A stretch of DNA of 64,000 nt from Rhodoferax sp. (GTDB taxonomy: Bacteria; Pseudomonadota; Gammaproteobacteria; Burkholderiales; Burkholderiaceae_C): the NCBI RefSeq assembly GCF_010365055.1, contig NZ_JAAFHA010000001.1:1-64000 (forward strand), given 5' to 3'. Within the stretch, counting starts at the first letter, position 1, and each line of letters starts with the position of its first letter. Below the pieces are notes generated by a model, which did not search any database, was not told the origin of the DNA, and was given only the letters and a program-made list of their open reading frames with translations. Of this stretch, positions 55,299-64,000 are shown one piece after another. Both the position numbers and the translations under genes were made by a program.

Positions 55299-55832
55299 TC
55301 AGCGTTTTATACCAAAAGCGCCCAGCATCTGGCCGGTCTGCTTTTGCATCTGTTCCTGCATTTGTTCGAACAGGTTCTTGGATTGCTCCAGTTTTCCGCC
55401 CAACATGCCCTGCAGCACCGGCGACTGCAAGGCCATGAATTGTGTCCACATTTCTGGTGACAACCCTTTGCTTTGCTCTGCAAATTTGGCCTGGACGTCC
55501 ATCAGCTGCTGCATGTTTTTTTCCAGGTAGCCGCCCATAAAACCCTGCATCGCATGGCCATAAAAACGGATCACACTGGCCAGCACCGGCGCGGTGAACA
55601 TGGGAGAGTCATTGGACTCCTCTTCCAGAATGATTTGCAGCAGAATGCTGCGCGTCAGGTCTTCGCCGGTTTTCACATCGATCACGACAAAGGGCTCACT
55701 CTCCATCACCAGGCGTTTGACTTGGGCCAGGGTGATGTAACTTGACGTGTCGGTGTCGTAGAGGCGCCGGTTCGGGTATTTCTTAATAATGCGCTGGGCG
55801 ACATTGGTCTCAGCGGCTTTTTTGGATGGCAT
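55299..55832 (-). CDS. phaR: Polyhydroxyalkanoate synthesis repressor PhaR
   Basis: A DNA- and PHA-binding repressor that controls phasin and its own synthesis. 177 residues. The N-terminal DNA-binding domain is [29 protein letters not shown]; the PHB accumulation regulator domain includes [18 protein letters not shown], and the C-terminal helix is Gln/Met-rich ([14 protein letters not shown]). No phaC or phaA is in the window. Upstream on the minus strand is a TGCTGCAGCGCA sequence that could be its operator. Confidence 0.95.
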   Translation of the reverse strand: MPSKKAAETNVAQRIIKKYPNRRLYDTDTSSYITLAQVKRLVMESEPFVVIDVKTGEDLTRSILLQIILEEESNDSPMFTAPVLASVIRFYGHAMQGFMGGYLEKNMQQLMDVQAKFAEQSKGLSPEMWTQFMALQSPVLQGMLGGKLEQSKNLFEQMQEQMQKQTGQMLGAFGIKR

Positions 55833-55879
55833 GTGGTTCCCTTTGGCTCAGATCTAAGCTGAAATAGCTTTATTGCGCT

Positions 55880-55900
55880 GCAGCACATTTCAGGGATCAG
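55880..55900 (-). promoter_or_regulatory. Possible PhaR operator upstream of phaR
   Basis: On the minus strand GTGCTGCAGCGCAA is a partial palindrome of TGC/GCA repeats, similar to PhaR sites described in other bacteria, about 55 bp before the phaR start. Low confidence. Confidence 0.25.
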
Positions 55901-56109
55901 GCCAACACCCAAACCCCGCGGTTTCCCCTGAGGCCAAGTGCAGTCAAGGGCGTTTACCTGGCGCAATGGGGCCGGAAGCAATCAAAACAATAGCGCGGAT
56001 TTTACCCTCTCCGGAAACAACACGGTCCAACAGGCGCCCCATACCCGGAAAGCGTCAAAGAATCCAGACCTACAACCTTGAGCCCGTCACACGTCAAGCA
56101 ACAGAAGGG

Positions 56110-56397
56110 TCAACCCAACGCCTGGCGCTTGGCAACCCGATCGCCCACAAATCCAAAAGCAAAATTCAGCCCTTCGGCCATGGATTGTTCGATGGCATGG
56201 CGTTCATGCTCAGTCAGATAGAACATCATGTCCACATCGTGCCTGACATAACGCGCGGGCAAACGGTTCAATGCGACACAGGCCACATCAGCCAGCATGT
56301 CGGACGTGAAATCCGGGTGCGCCTCGGCCTGCTGGGCGACTGCCTCAAACACCAGCCGTTCGTAATAGTTGTGCACCTGTTCAAAATTGATAACCAT
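56110..56397 (-). CDS. ComFB-family protein
   Basis: 95 residues, matching the late-competence ComFB family: INFEQVHNYYERLVFEAVAQQ, then DMLADVACVALNRLPARYVRHDVDMMF. The family DVAxxALNRLPxRYV signature is complete. Recent work reports ComFB proteins as cyclic-dinucleotide receptors in cyanobacteria. The 4-6 Cys of some members are mostly absent here. ATG 56397 has GGGAGG upstream. With the many cyclic-di-GMP enzymes in this window, a receptor role is attractive but inferred. Confidence 0.8.
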   Translation of the reverse strand: MVINFEQVHNYYERLVFEAVAQQAEAHPDFTSDMLADVACVALNRLPARYVRHDVDMMFYLTEHERHAIEQSMAEGLNFAFGFVGDRVAKRQALG

Positions 56398-56669
56398 AAA
56401 TCCTCCCAAAAAATGCCAGACATCAACCGTTCAACAGAATCACCTTAGCAGTTCCCCTTGCCCCTGACAAGAAAAAGCCACGGGAAAATGAGGAGGAAAC
56501 GCGCTGTGACCGGGGCACCAAAGCGGATGACAGCTATGAAACATGTAGCAGACTTCAATCTGCGCTATAGTTTCGACTCGCGCCGGGTAACCAAGGCCAT
56601 CAAATGACGATGACTTTCGCCAGTTTAAGACGCCCGTCAATTAATTAATGCCAACAGGAGAGCTGTCTC

Positions 56670-56981
56670 ATGAGTACCAAAGAAAATGCCGCAATCGGTC
56701 AACTGCTTGAACTTCTCGAGTCGCGTTATGCCATTCGGGTTCTGTGGGCCTTGCGGGATGGTCATGCGCAGACTTTTCGATTGCTGCAAGACAGCGTCGG
56801 CACCATTACCCCCAACACACTGAACACCCGTATCAAGAATATGCGCGCGGCCGGGCTGCTCGATCATGGCAATGACGGCTACGTCGTCACAGCCCTGGGA
56901 GCCGATCTACTCAAGCGCCTGGCCGACCTGCCGGCCTTTGCCACCAAATGGGCGGCCACCCAAGCCAAGAAAGACATTTGA
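56670..56981 (+). CDS. HxlR-like winged-helix regulator
   Basis: 103 residues, a single winged-helix domain. LLELLESRYAIRVLWALRDGHAQTFRLLQDSVGTITPNTLNTRIKNMRAAGLL is HxlR-type helix-turn-helix (helix then NTLNTRIKNM recognition helix), and DGYVVTALGADLL is the wing. AGGAGAG lies upstream. The conserved Cys of redox-sensing HxlR members is not seen. Target genes are unknown. Confidence 0.8.
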   Translation: MSTKENAAIGQLLELLESRYAIRVLWALRDGHAQTFRLLQDSVGTITPNTLNTRIKNMRAAGLLDHGNDGYVVTALGADLLKRLADLPAFATKWAATQAKKDI

Positions 56982-57080
56982 ATATTCTGATCTGCTAAAT
57001 TTATTTAGAGATTAATGGCTGTAGCCCCCGTCGCACGGGCGCATACAGCTATCTTTTTTGCATCTAACAAGGACTCCATC

Positions 57081-57434
57081 ATGACAACAACCTCCTCCGG
57101 GCTTCAATACGAAGACACTGTGATCGGCTCTGGCGCGCAGGCAACCAAGGGCCAAAGCGTCACCGTTCACTACACGGGTTGGCTTTATAACGACGGCGTC
57201 CAAGGTGCCAAGTTCGACTCCAGCAAAGACCGCAACGACCCGTTTGTGTTTTCGCTCGGCGCCGGTATGGTCATTCGCGGTTGGGACGAAGGCGTGGCCG
57301 GCATGCAGGTGGGCGGCGCACGCACCCTGATCATCCCGGCGGCGCTGGGCTACGGCGCACGCGGTGCCGGTGGTGTCATTCCGCCCAACGCCACCTTGAA
57401 GTTCGACGTCGAACTGCTCGGCCTGTCGGGCTGA
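57081..57434 (+). CDS. FKBP-type peptidyl-prolyl isomerase
   Basis: 117 residues, a single FKBP domain without a signal peptide, so cytoplasmic. VTVHYTGWLYNDGVQGAKFDSSKDRNDPFVFSLGAGMVIRGWDEGVAGM and IPAALGYGARGAGGVIPPNATLKFDVELL hold the conserved aromatic pocket residues (Y, F, D, W, Y, F). ATG 57081 with AAGGA upstream is preferred to the tracked 57015. Confidence 0.95.
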   Translation: MTTTSSGLQYEDTVIGSGAQATKGQSVTVHYTGWLYNDGVQGAKFDSSKDRNDPFVFSLGAGMVIRGWDEGVAGMQVGGARTLIIPAALGYGARGAGGVIPPNATLKFDVELLGLSG

Positions 57435-57538
57435 CCTGCTGCGCCACCAAGCGCTGACCCCGCGGCCCGAACCGGCCGCCAGTTGCCGGATCTACGCCCG
57501 AGCGAGCTTGCCGTCGGCGCGTCGTGCACTAATGCGCT

Positions 57539-57566
57539 CTTGAATTGTTCGTGTTCGGCCCCACGT
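57539..57566 (+). promoter_or_regulatory. Sigma-32 heat-shock promoter upstream of grpE
   Basis: CTTGAAT, 13-bp spacer, CCCCACGT. This matches the RpoH consensus (CTTGAAA-N13-CCCCATNT) at nearly every position. It is about 35 bp before grpE and should drive grpE-dnaK-dnaJ. Confidence 0.85.
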
Positions 57567-57600
57567 CAGGGGTTTAGCATTTCACATTTGCCTTATCCGT

Positions 57601-58164
57601 ATGTCTGAAACCAATCCAAACCCAAACACCCCACCCGCTTCCGATTACCGGAGCACTGAAGAAATGGTCGCCGCACAGGCCGCCTATGAGGGCGATGCGT
57701 TGGCAAAAGCGCAAGCCGACCTGGCTGAGCTGCAAGCCAAAAGCGCCGAACTCGCCGACCAGTACCTGCGTGCCAAGGCCGAGGCCGACAACGCCCGGCG
57801 CCGTGCCGATGACGAAATCTCAAAGTCGCGCAAGTTCGCGGTCGAGGCTTTTGCTGAAAGTTTGCTTCCGGTGGCAGACAGCCTGGAGGCGGGCCTGATC
57901 ATCAAGGACGCCACCAACGAGCAGATTCGCGAAGGCGCCCAGGCGACCCTGCGCCAACTGCTCGCTGCACTGGAGCGCAACAAAGTGATGCCCATCAACC
58001 CCCAGCCTGGGACGACCAAATTTGATCCGCATCAGCATCAGGCCATCAGCGTGGTCCCTTCTGAATTTGAGGCCAACACCGTGGTCACGGTGCTGCAAAA
58101 GGGCTACGCCATCGCGGATCGTGTGCTACGGCCTGCACTGGTCACCGTCGCCGCACCAAAATAA
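57601..58164 (+). CDS. grpE: Nucleotide exchange factor GrpE
   Basis: 187 residues. Charged coiled coil (about 20-90: [22 protein letters not shown]), then the beta domain with [39 protein letters not shown]. Releases ADP from DnaK. Starts at ATG 57601 immediately after the sigma-32 promoter region, with no obvious SD. dnaK follows 85 bp downstream. Confidence 0.97.
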   Translation: MSETNPNPNTPPASDYRSTEEMVAAQAAYEGDALAKAQADLAELQAKSAELADQYLRAKAEADNARRRADDEISKSRKFAVEAFAESLLPVADSLEAGLIIKDATNEQIREGAQATLRQLLAALERNKVMPINPQPGTTKFDPHQHQAISVVPSEFEANTVVTVLQKGYAIADRVLRPALVTVAAPK

Positions 58165-58249
58165 TTGACAACCAGGTGGTCACGGCGGCTTGAAAATTTT
58201 CTGCTTGGCCACACGTTAAAAACATCTGAATTTCACTGAAGGAAAAATC

Positions 58250-60205
<1,956 letters not shown>

Positions 60206-60244
60206 GCGCTTGCGCTGGACATTGTTGTAAACACTGAAAAGGGG

Positions 60245-60274
60245 CGCCGCGTTGAATATCGATTCAACGCGGCG
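60245..60274 (+). terminator. Perfect hairpin between dnaK and dnaJ
   Basis: A 13-bp perfect stem (CGCCGCGTTGAAT with ATTCAACGCGGCG) around ATCG, followed by TTTGCGTT. It lies 40 bp past the dnaK stop and 28 bp before dnaJ. Probably a partial terminator or mRNA processing/stability element that lowers dnaJ. Confidence 0.6.
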
Positions 60275-60302
60275 TTTGCGTTGAAACCAGGCACTCAAAG
60301 AC

Positions 60303-61442
60303 ATGGCTAAAAGAGACTACTACGAAGTCCTGGGCGTTCCCAAGAACGCCTCTGACGAAGAAATCAAAAAGGCTTATCGCAAACATGCGATGAAGCACCA
60401 CCCGGACCGCAATCAGGGCGACACGTCCAAAGCCGCCGAGGAAAAATTCAAAGAGTCCAAGGAAGCCTATGAAATGCTGTCGGATCCGCAAAAGCGTGCG
60501 GCCTACGACCAGCACGGCCATGCCGGTGTCGATCCGAATATGCGCGGCGGACCCGGTGCGGAAGGCTATGGCGGCTTCGCCGAAGCCTTTGGCGACATTT
60601 TTGGCGACATGTTTGGTCAGCAGCGCGGACGCGCTGGCGCGGGCGGCGGGCGCCAGGTCTTCCGTGGCAGCGACCTGAGCTATGCCATGGAAGTGACGCT
60701 GGAAGAAGCGGCGCGGGGCAAGGATGCCCAGATCCGGATTCCGAGCTGGGAATCGTGCGACGTCTGCCATGGCAGCGGCGCCAAGCCCGGCACCCAGGCC
60801 AAGACCTGCGGCACCTGCAGTGGCTCGGGCGCCGTGCAAATGCGCCAGGGCTTTTTCAGCGTGCAGCAAACCTGCCCGACCTGCCGCGGCACGGGCAAGG
60901 TCATTCCCGAACCTTGCACCGCCTGCCACGGACAGGGCAAGATCAAGAAGCAGAAAACGCTGGAAGTCAAGATTCCGGCCGGTATCGACGGCGGCATGCG
61001 CATTCGCAGTGCCGGCAACGGTGAGCCCGGCACCAATGGCGGCCCCGCCGGCGACCTCTACATCGAAATCCGGCTGAAAAAGCATGACATTTTCGAGCGT
61101 GATGGCGATGACATCCATTGCTCGGTGCCGATCAGCATCGTCACGGCTTCGCTGGGTGGTGAAATTGATGTCCCGACGCTGGCCGGCAAGGCCGCCATTG
61201 ATATCCCCGAAGGTACCCAGACCGGCAAGCAGTTCCGCCTGCGTGGCAAAGGCATCAAAGGCGTGCGCGCCAGCTACCCTGGCGATCTGTACTGCCACAT
61301 TCTGGTGGAGACACCGGTCAAGCTGAGCGAACACCAGCGCAAGCTGCTGCGCGAGCTTGACGAGTCGCTGAAAAAAGGCGGCAGCAAACATTCGCCCAGC
61401 GGCGACAGCTGGACGGACCGGCTGAAAAGTTTTTTCAGTTGA
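60303..61442 (+). CDS. dnaJ: Chaperone DnaJ (Hsp40)
   Basis: 379 residues. J domain (about 5-70) with the HPD motif (HHPDRNQGD), a Gly-rich linker (about 75-120), the zinc-finger region with four CxxCxGxG repeats ([32 protein letters not shown]) and C-terminal substrate-binding domains. Co-chaperone that delivers clients to DnaK. Confidence 0.99.
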   Translation: MAKRDYYEVLGVPKNASDEEIKKAYRKHAMKHHPDRNQGDTSKAAEEKFKESKEAYEMLSDPQKRAAYDQHGHAGVDPNMRGGPGAEGYGGFAEAFGDIFGDMFGQQRGRAGAGGGRQVFRGSDLSYAMEVTLEEAARGKDAQIRIPSWESCDVCHGSGAKPGTQAKTCGTCSGSGAVQMRQGFFSVQQTCPTCRGTGKVIPEPCTACHGQGKIKKQKTLEVKIPAGIDGGMRIRSAGNGEPGTNGGPAGDLYIEIRLKKHDIFERDGDDIHCSVPISIVTASLGGEIDVPTLAGKAAIDIPEGTQTGKQFRLRGKGIKGVRASYPGDLYCHILVETPVKLSEHQRKLLRELDESLKKGGSKHSPSGDSWTDRLKSFFS

Positions 61443-61479
61443 TGAAAATCACGTAGCGTCCAAAAAACTGACGCCTCAG

Positions 61480-61521
61480 AAAATGCCACGAAGGATTTTG
61501 ATGTCCTCGTGGCATTTTTTT
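61480..61521 (+). terminator. Intrinsic terminator after dnaJ
   Basis: AAAATGCCACGA pairs with TCGTGGCATTTT, extended by GGA/TCC, followed by seven T. It closes the grpE-dnaK-dnaJ unit. Confidence 0.95.
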
Positions 61522-61565
61522 GTGCATAGTGTGGGCGTGACATCACTTGAGCGGGACATTTCCAC

Positions 61566-62930
61566 ATGAGCGTCAACATTACTTTTCTGGGAGGTGCTGG
61601 CACCGTCACCGGTTCCAAGTATCTGGTGCGCCACGGCGCCGAGAGTCTGCTGGTGGACTGCGGTCTGTTTCAGGGCTACAAGCCGCTGCGCCTGCGCAAC
61701 TGGACCCGTTTGCCCGTCGCACCGAACCAGATTGATGTGGTACTGCTCACCCATGCCCACCTGGACCACAGCGGCTACCTGCCGCTGCTGGTGAAGCAAG
61801 GCTTCTCGGGCCATGTGCACGCCACCAGCGGCACGCGCGACCTGTGCCGCATCCTGCTGCCCGACAGCGGTCACATCCAAGAAGAAGATGCCGCATTTGC
61901 CAACCGCCACGGTTTCTCCAAGCACGCGCCCGCCCTGCCCTTGTACACCCGGCAAGACGCACTCGATTGCCTGCCCCGGTTGAAGGCGGTCGACTTTGGC
62001 AAGACCTTCCAGCCGATCCCCGGCTGGCGCGCCACCTTCTCCTCGGCCGGGCATATTCTGGGTGCCGCCAGTGTGTTGCTAGAAGTGGCCGGACGGCGGA
62101 TTTTGTTCTCCGGCGACCTGGGCCGCCCCGACGACCTCATCATGAATCCCCCGGCCAATGCGCCAAACGCCGACACGGTCTTGATCGAGTCCACCTATGG
62201 CGACCGCGAACACCCCAAAGAAGACGTGCTGGACGAACTGGCGCCTGCGCTGCAGCGGTTAGCCAAACGTGGCGGTGTGGCCGTGATTCCGGTGTTTGCA
62301 GTGGGACGGGCCCAAGCCCTGCTGCACGCAATTCATCAACTCAAGCTGCGCGGCGACCTGCCCACCTCACTGCCGATTTTTCTGGACAGCCCGATGGCCG
62401 TCCACAGCACCCATTTGTTTGAGCAGCATCTGGGTGAACACCGGCTCAGCAGCAAGGAAAGCCACGCCCTGACGCGCTCGGCCACCATGGTCAGCAGCAC
62501 CGATGAGTCACGTGCCTTGGCCAGTCGGCACGGCCCGATGGTGATTCTGTCGGCCAGCGGCATGGCCACCGGCGGGCGGGTGCTGCATCATTTGGCCCAC
62601 CACGCAAGCGATCATCGCAACATGATCATCCTGACCGGGTACCAAGCACCCGGGACCCGTGGCGCGACCATTGCCAGTGGCGCCAAGTCGGTGCGCTTGC
62701 ACGGTCGCGAGGTTGAGATCAATGCCGAAGTTGTGCAATTGCAGTCAGCCTCCGCCCACGCCGATGCCAACCAGCTGTTGGCCTGGCTGCGCACCATGCC
62801 CCAAGCGCCTAACCAAGTCTACGTGGTGCACGGCGAACTGGGCGCATCTGATGCACTTCGCCTGCGCATCAAGCATGAGTTGGGCTGGCGGGCCAGCATG
62901 CCCGAACACGGTTCGACTTGGCCGACTTGA
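61566..62930 (+). CDS. MBL-fold beta-CASP RNA nuclease
   Basis: 454 residues. The MBL core has VDCGLFQGYK, the zinc motif LLTHAHLDHSGYLP, the later ligand GHILGAASV and FSGDLGRPDD. The beta-CASP domain follows with VFAVGRAQALL, SGMATGGRVLHHL and a C-terminal RMMBL-like HADANQLLAWL. Close to YsfH/CPSF-like RNA-processing enzymes of bacteria, so an RNase is likely but the substrate is unknown. Begins 44 bp after the dnaJ terminator. No heat-shock promoter was seen. Confidence 0.93.
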   Translation: MSVNITFLGGAGTVTGSKYLVRHGAESLLVDCGLFQGYKPLRLRNWTRLPVAPNQIDVVLLTHAHLDHSGYLPLLVKQGFSGHVHATSGTRDLCRILLPDSGHIQEEDAAFANRHGFSKHAPALPLYTRQDALDCLPRLKAVDFGKTFQPIPGWRATFSSAGHILGAASVLLEVAGRRILFSGDLGRPDDLIMNPPANAPNADTVLIESTYGDREHPKEDVLDELAPALQRLAKRGGVAVIPVFAVGRAQALLHAIHQLKLRGDLPTSLPIFLDSPMAVHSTHLFEQHLGEHRLSSKESHALTRSATMVSSTDESRALASRHGPMVILSASGMATGGRVLHHLAHHASDHRNMIILTGYQAPGTRGATIASGAKSVRLHGREVEINAEVVQLQSASAHADANQLLAWLRTMPQAPNQVYVVHGELGASDALRLRIKHELGWRASMPEHGSTWPT

Positions 62931-62943
62931 GCCATCGCCCAAG

Positions 62944-63339
62944 TTATTGGCCGGGCGTCACCATGATGCTTTTGCGCAGGACCCCACCAGCCTCGACACC
63001 GCTTTGGACATTGCCCTCACCGAGAATGCGCGCCTGGCAAGCAATGCGATCGTCACCCTGGTGGGCATCACAGCGCCGCAGCGCATTCTGTTGGTACTGA
63101 TCAGGGGCCCCGGCGAGGGCACCGCGGCGGGCGGCGGCCAAAGCGTTTTTTGCCTCCAGGCGGCAGGTCGCGCGATCCTGGTTTGATTGTCCGCTGGCGC
63201 ACGCGGCCATGTCCTGGCGGTAGCGCGCCTGTGCGTCGCTTGGGGCACTGGGGCTGGCCGCCAGTGCGGCTGTGGCGCCCAGCACGGTGGCCGTTGCGGC
63301 AAGAACGAGATTGCGAATTGAAAGGCGAATGCGGGTCAT
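62944..63339 (-). CDS. Small secreted protein with two paired-Cys motifs
   Basis: 131 residues. Signal peptide MTRIRLSIRNLVLAATATVLGATAALA (cleavage after ALA) and a mature part with two similar units: CASGQSNQDRATC-RLEA and CDAHQGDDRIAC-QARI, each a Cys pair 11 or 10 residues apart. The pattern looks like an internal duplication and recurs in uncharacterised secreted proteins of Burkholderiales. Function unknown; probably periplasmic with two disulfides. ATG 63339 gives a clean signal peptide with AAAGGA upstream. Confidence 0.75.
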   Translation of the reverse strand: MTRIRLSIRNLVLAATATVLGATAALAASPSAPSDAQARYRQDMAACASGQSNQDRATCRLEAKNALAAARRGALAGAPDQYQQNALRRCDAHQGDDRIACQARILGEGNVQSGVEAGGVLRKSIMVTPGQ

Positions 63340-63576
63340 GATGAAATCCTTTGTTGGACGGGTTGACAAATGCGGCGGTCTCAAGCGTGGAGCGCTTATG
63401 AATACCGATGGGCGCATCAAGCGGCGGATCGGGTGGCTCCACGGGTACGGCTCAAGATTAAGACCAGAATCCTGCGCTGTCTGTGCGCTCGCGTACCGAA
63501 GCGGAAATCATCCCAAGTCGATCATCGCTGACGCCACTGGAAAAGGCACCGGATTGAAGACGTCAGCCAGAACCCG

Positions 63577-64000
63577 TCACGGCCGCATTTTCGATTTTTT
63601 GCGTGCAGCGGGCTTGGGCAACACGGCGCGAAGCAGGGCCTCACAGCTTTCCACTGACATATAACGTGGCACCGGGTAATTGATGTCCGCTTCACGGCAG
63701 GCGGCTCTCGCCAACGCGGGAATGTCCGCTTTGCGCAGCTGGTTCAGTTGGCGGGGAATATCAAGGTCGCGGCTCAACGCGTCGATCGACGCCAGAAACT
63801 TCTGCGCCAGCACGTCCTCTTGCTCCCCCGAGGTCCCCACTTCGGCCTGCAGCGCCAGAACCGCGAGTTTATCGTTGACGGCAGGGCTGGAGAACCTCAG
63901 AACATGCGGCAGCATGATGGCATTGGCCAGACCATGCGGCGTGTGGTATTTGCCGCCGAGTTGATGGGCAATGGCGTGGACATTGCCAACATTGGCTCGT
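63577..64000 (-). CDS. Iron-containing alcohol dehydrogenase, C-terminal part
   Basis: The gene runs off the right edge; about the last 140 residues are present. The visible part includes GNVHAIAHQLGGKYHTPHGLANAIMLPHV, the family's metal-binding segment with several His, and a C-terminal helical domain (VPRYMSVESCEALLRAVLPKPAARKKSKMRP). Fe-dependent group III ADHs reduce aldehydes or oxidise alcohols with NAD(P). The substrate cannot be read. The tracked ORF starts at an internal Met; the true start is outside the window. Confidence 0.85.
   Translation of the reverse strand, partial: RANVGNVHAIAHQLGGKYHTPHGLANAIMLPHVLRFSSPAVNDKLAVLALQAEVGTSGEQEDVLAQKFLASIDALSRDLDIPRQLNQLRKADIPALARAACREADINYPVPRYMSVESCEALLRAVLPKPAARKKSKMRP

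Noticed and set aside
60264-61391. 375-residue minus-strand ORF opposite dnaJ
   Set aside because: Antisense shadow of dnaJ with repetitive Ala/Gly/Phe content.

Overview
The window looks like chromosome from a betaproteobacterium of the Comamonadaceae, most like Rhodoferax. This is an inference from protein character, a GC content near 60 percent, comamonad gene order (rpsB-tsf-pyrH-frr through the lpx cluster, carA-lysE-carB, yhbY/rlmE-ftsH-folP-glmM) and a small dispersed repeat ending in GGGCTAGAGGCC. I identified 57 protein genes or fragments and one tRNA. There is no rRNA operon, CRISPR array, prophage or intact insertion sequence.

Layout. 1-3060: phosphate and polyphosphate genes (a broken PhoX-like Tat phosphatase, sixA, ppk1) with two Pho-box clusters. 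3164-5788: a CHASE-PAS-GGDEF-EAL protein. 5790-13263: a housekeeping block with GNAT, glmM, folP, ftsH, rlmE, divergent yhbY, DUF4149 and greA. 13333-18586: carA, a LeuE-type exporter and carB. 18743-33289: a long minus-strand envelope and translation cluster, rpsB to trmH, from which uppS is missing. 33441-39399: amidase, DadA-like oxidase, HDOD protein, beta-lactamase-fold hydrolase and nnr. 39400-40118: no intact gene, only a repeat copy and an IS4-type transposase remnant. 40119-50517: a co-oriented signalling operon of seven genes. 50577-56397: an SDR, RNase R, tRNA-Leu(CAG), rimO, phaR and a ComFB-family gene. 56670-61442: a winged-helix regulator, an FKBP and the heat-shock set grpE-dnaK-dnaJ with a near-consensus sigma-32 promoter. 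61566-64000: a beta-CASP nuclease, a small secreted cysteine protein and a partial iron alcohol dehydrogenase.

The least conventional part is the 40119-50517 cluster. It encodes a PAS-GGNEF-EAL-REC protein, a 39-residue ORF coupled at both ends by ATGA overlaps, an HDOD protein, a histidine kinase with Arg in place of the phosphoacceptor His, a REC/HD-GYP protein with degraded metal ligands, an intact DUF3391/HD-GYP protein and an intact kinase. Intact and degenerate versions of the kinase and HD-GYP modules sit side by side, which suggests a cyclic-di-GMP and phosphorelay assembly in which some parts are sensors or scaffolds. The second notable signal is a 49-nt repeat. Six copies align without gaps. 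Three supply the stop codon of the gene they follow, all in one reading phase. Three lie inside lpxB, trmH and a DUF4149 gene, read from the opposite strand, also in one shared phase.
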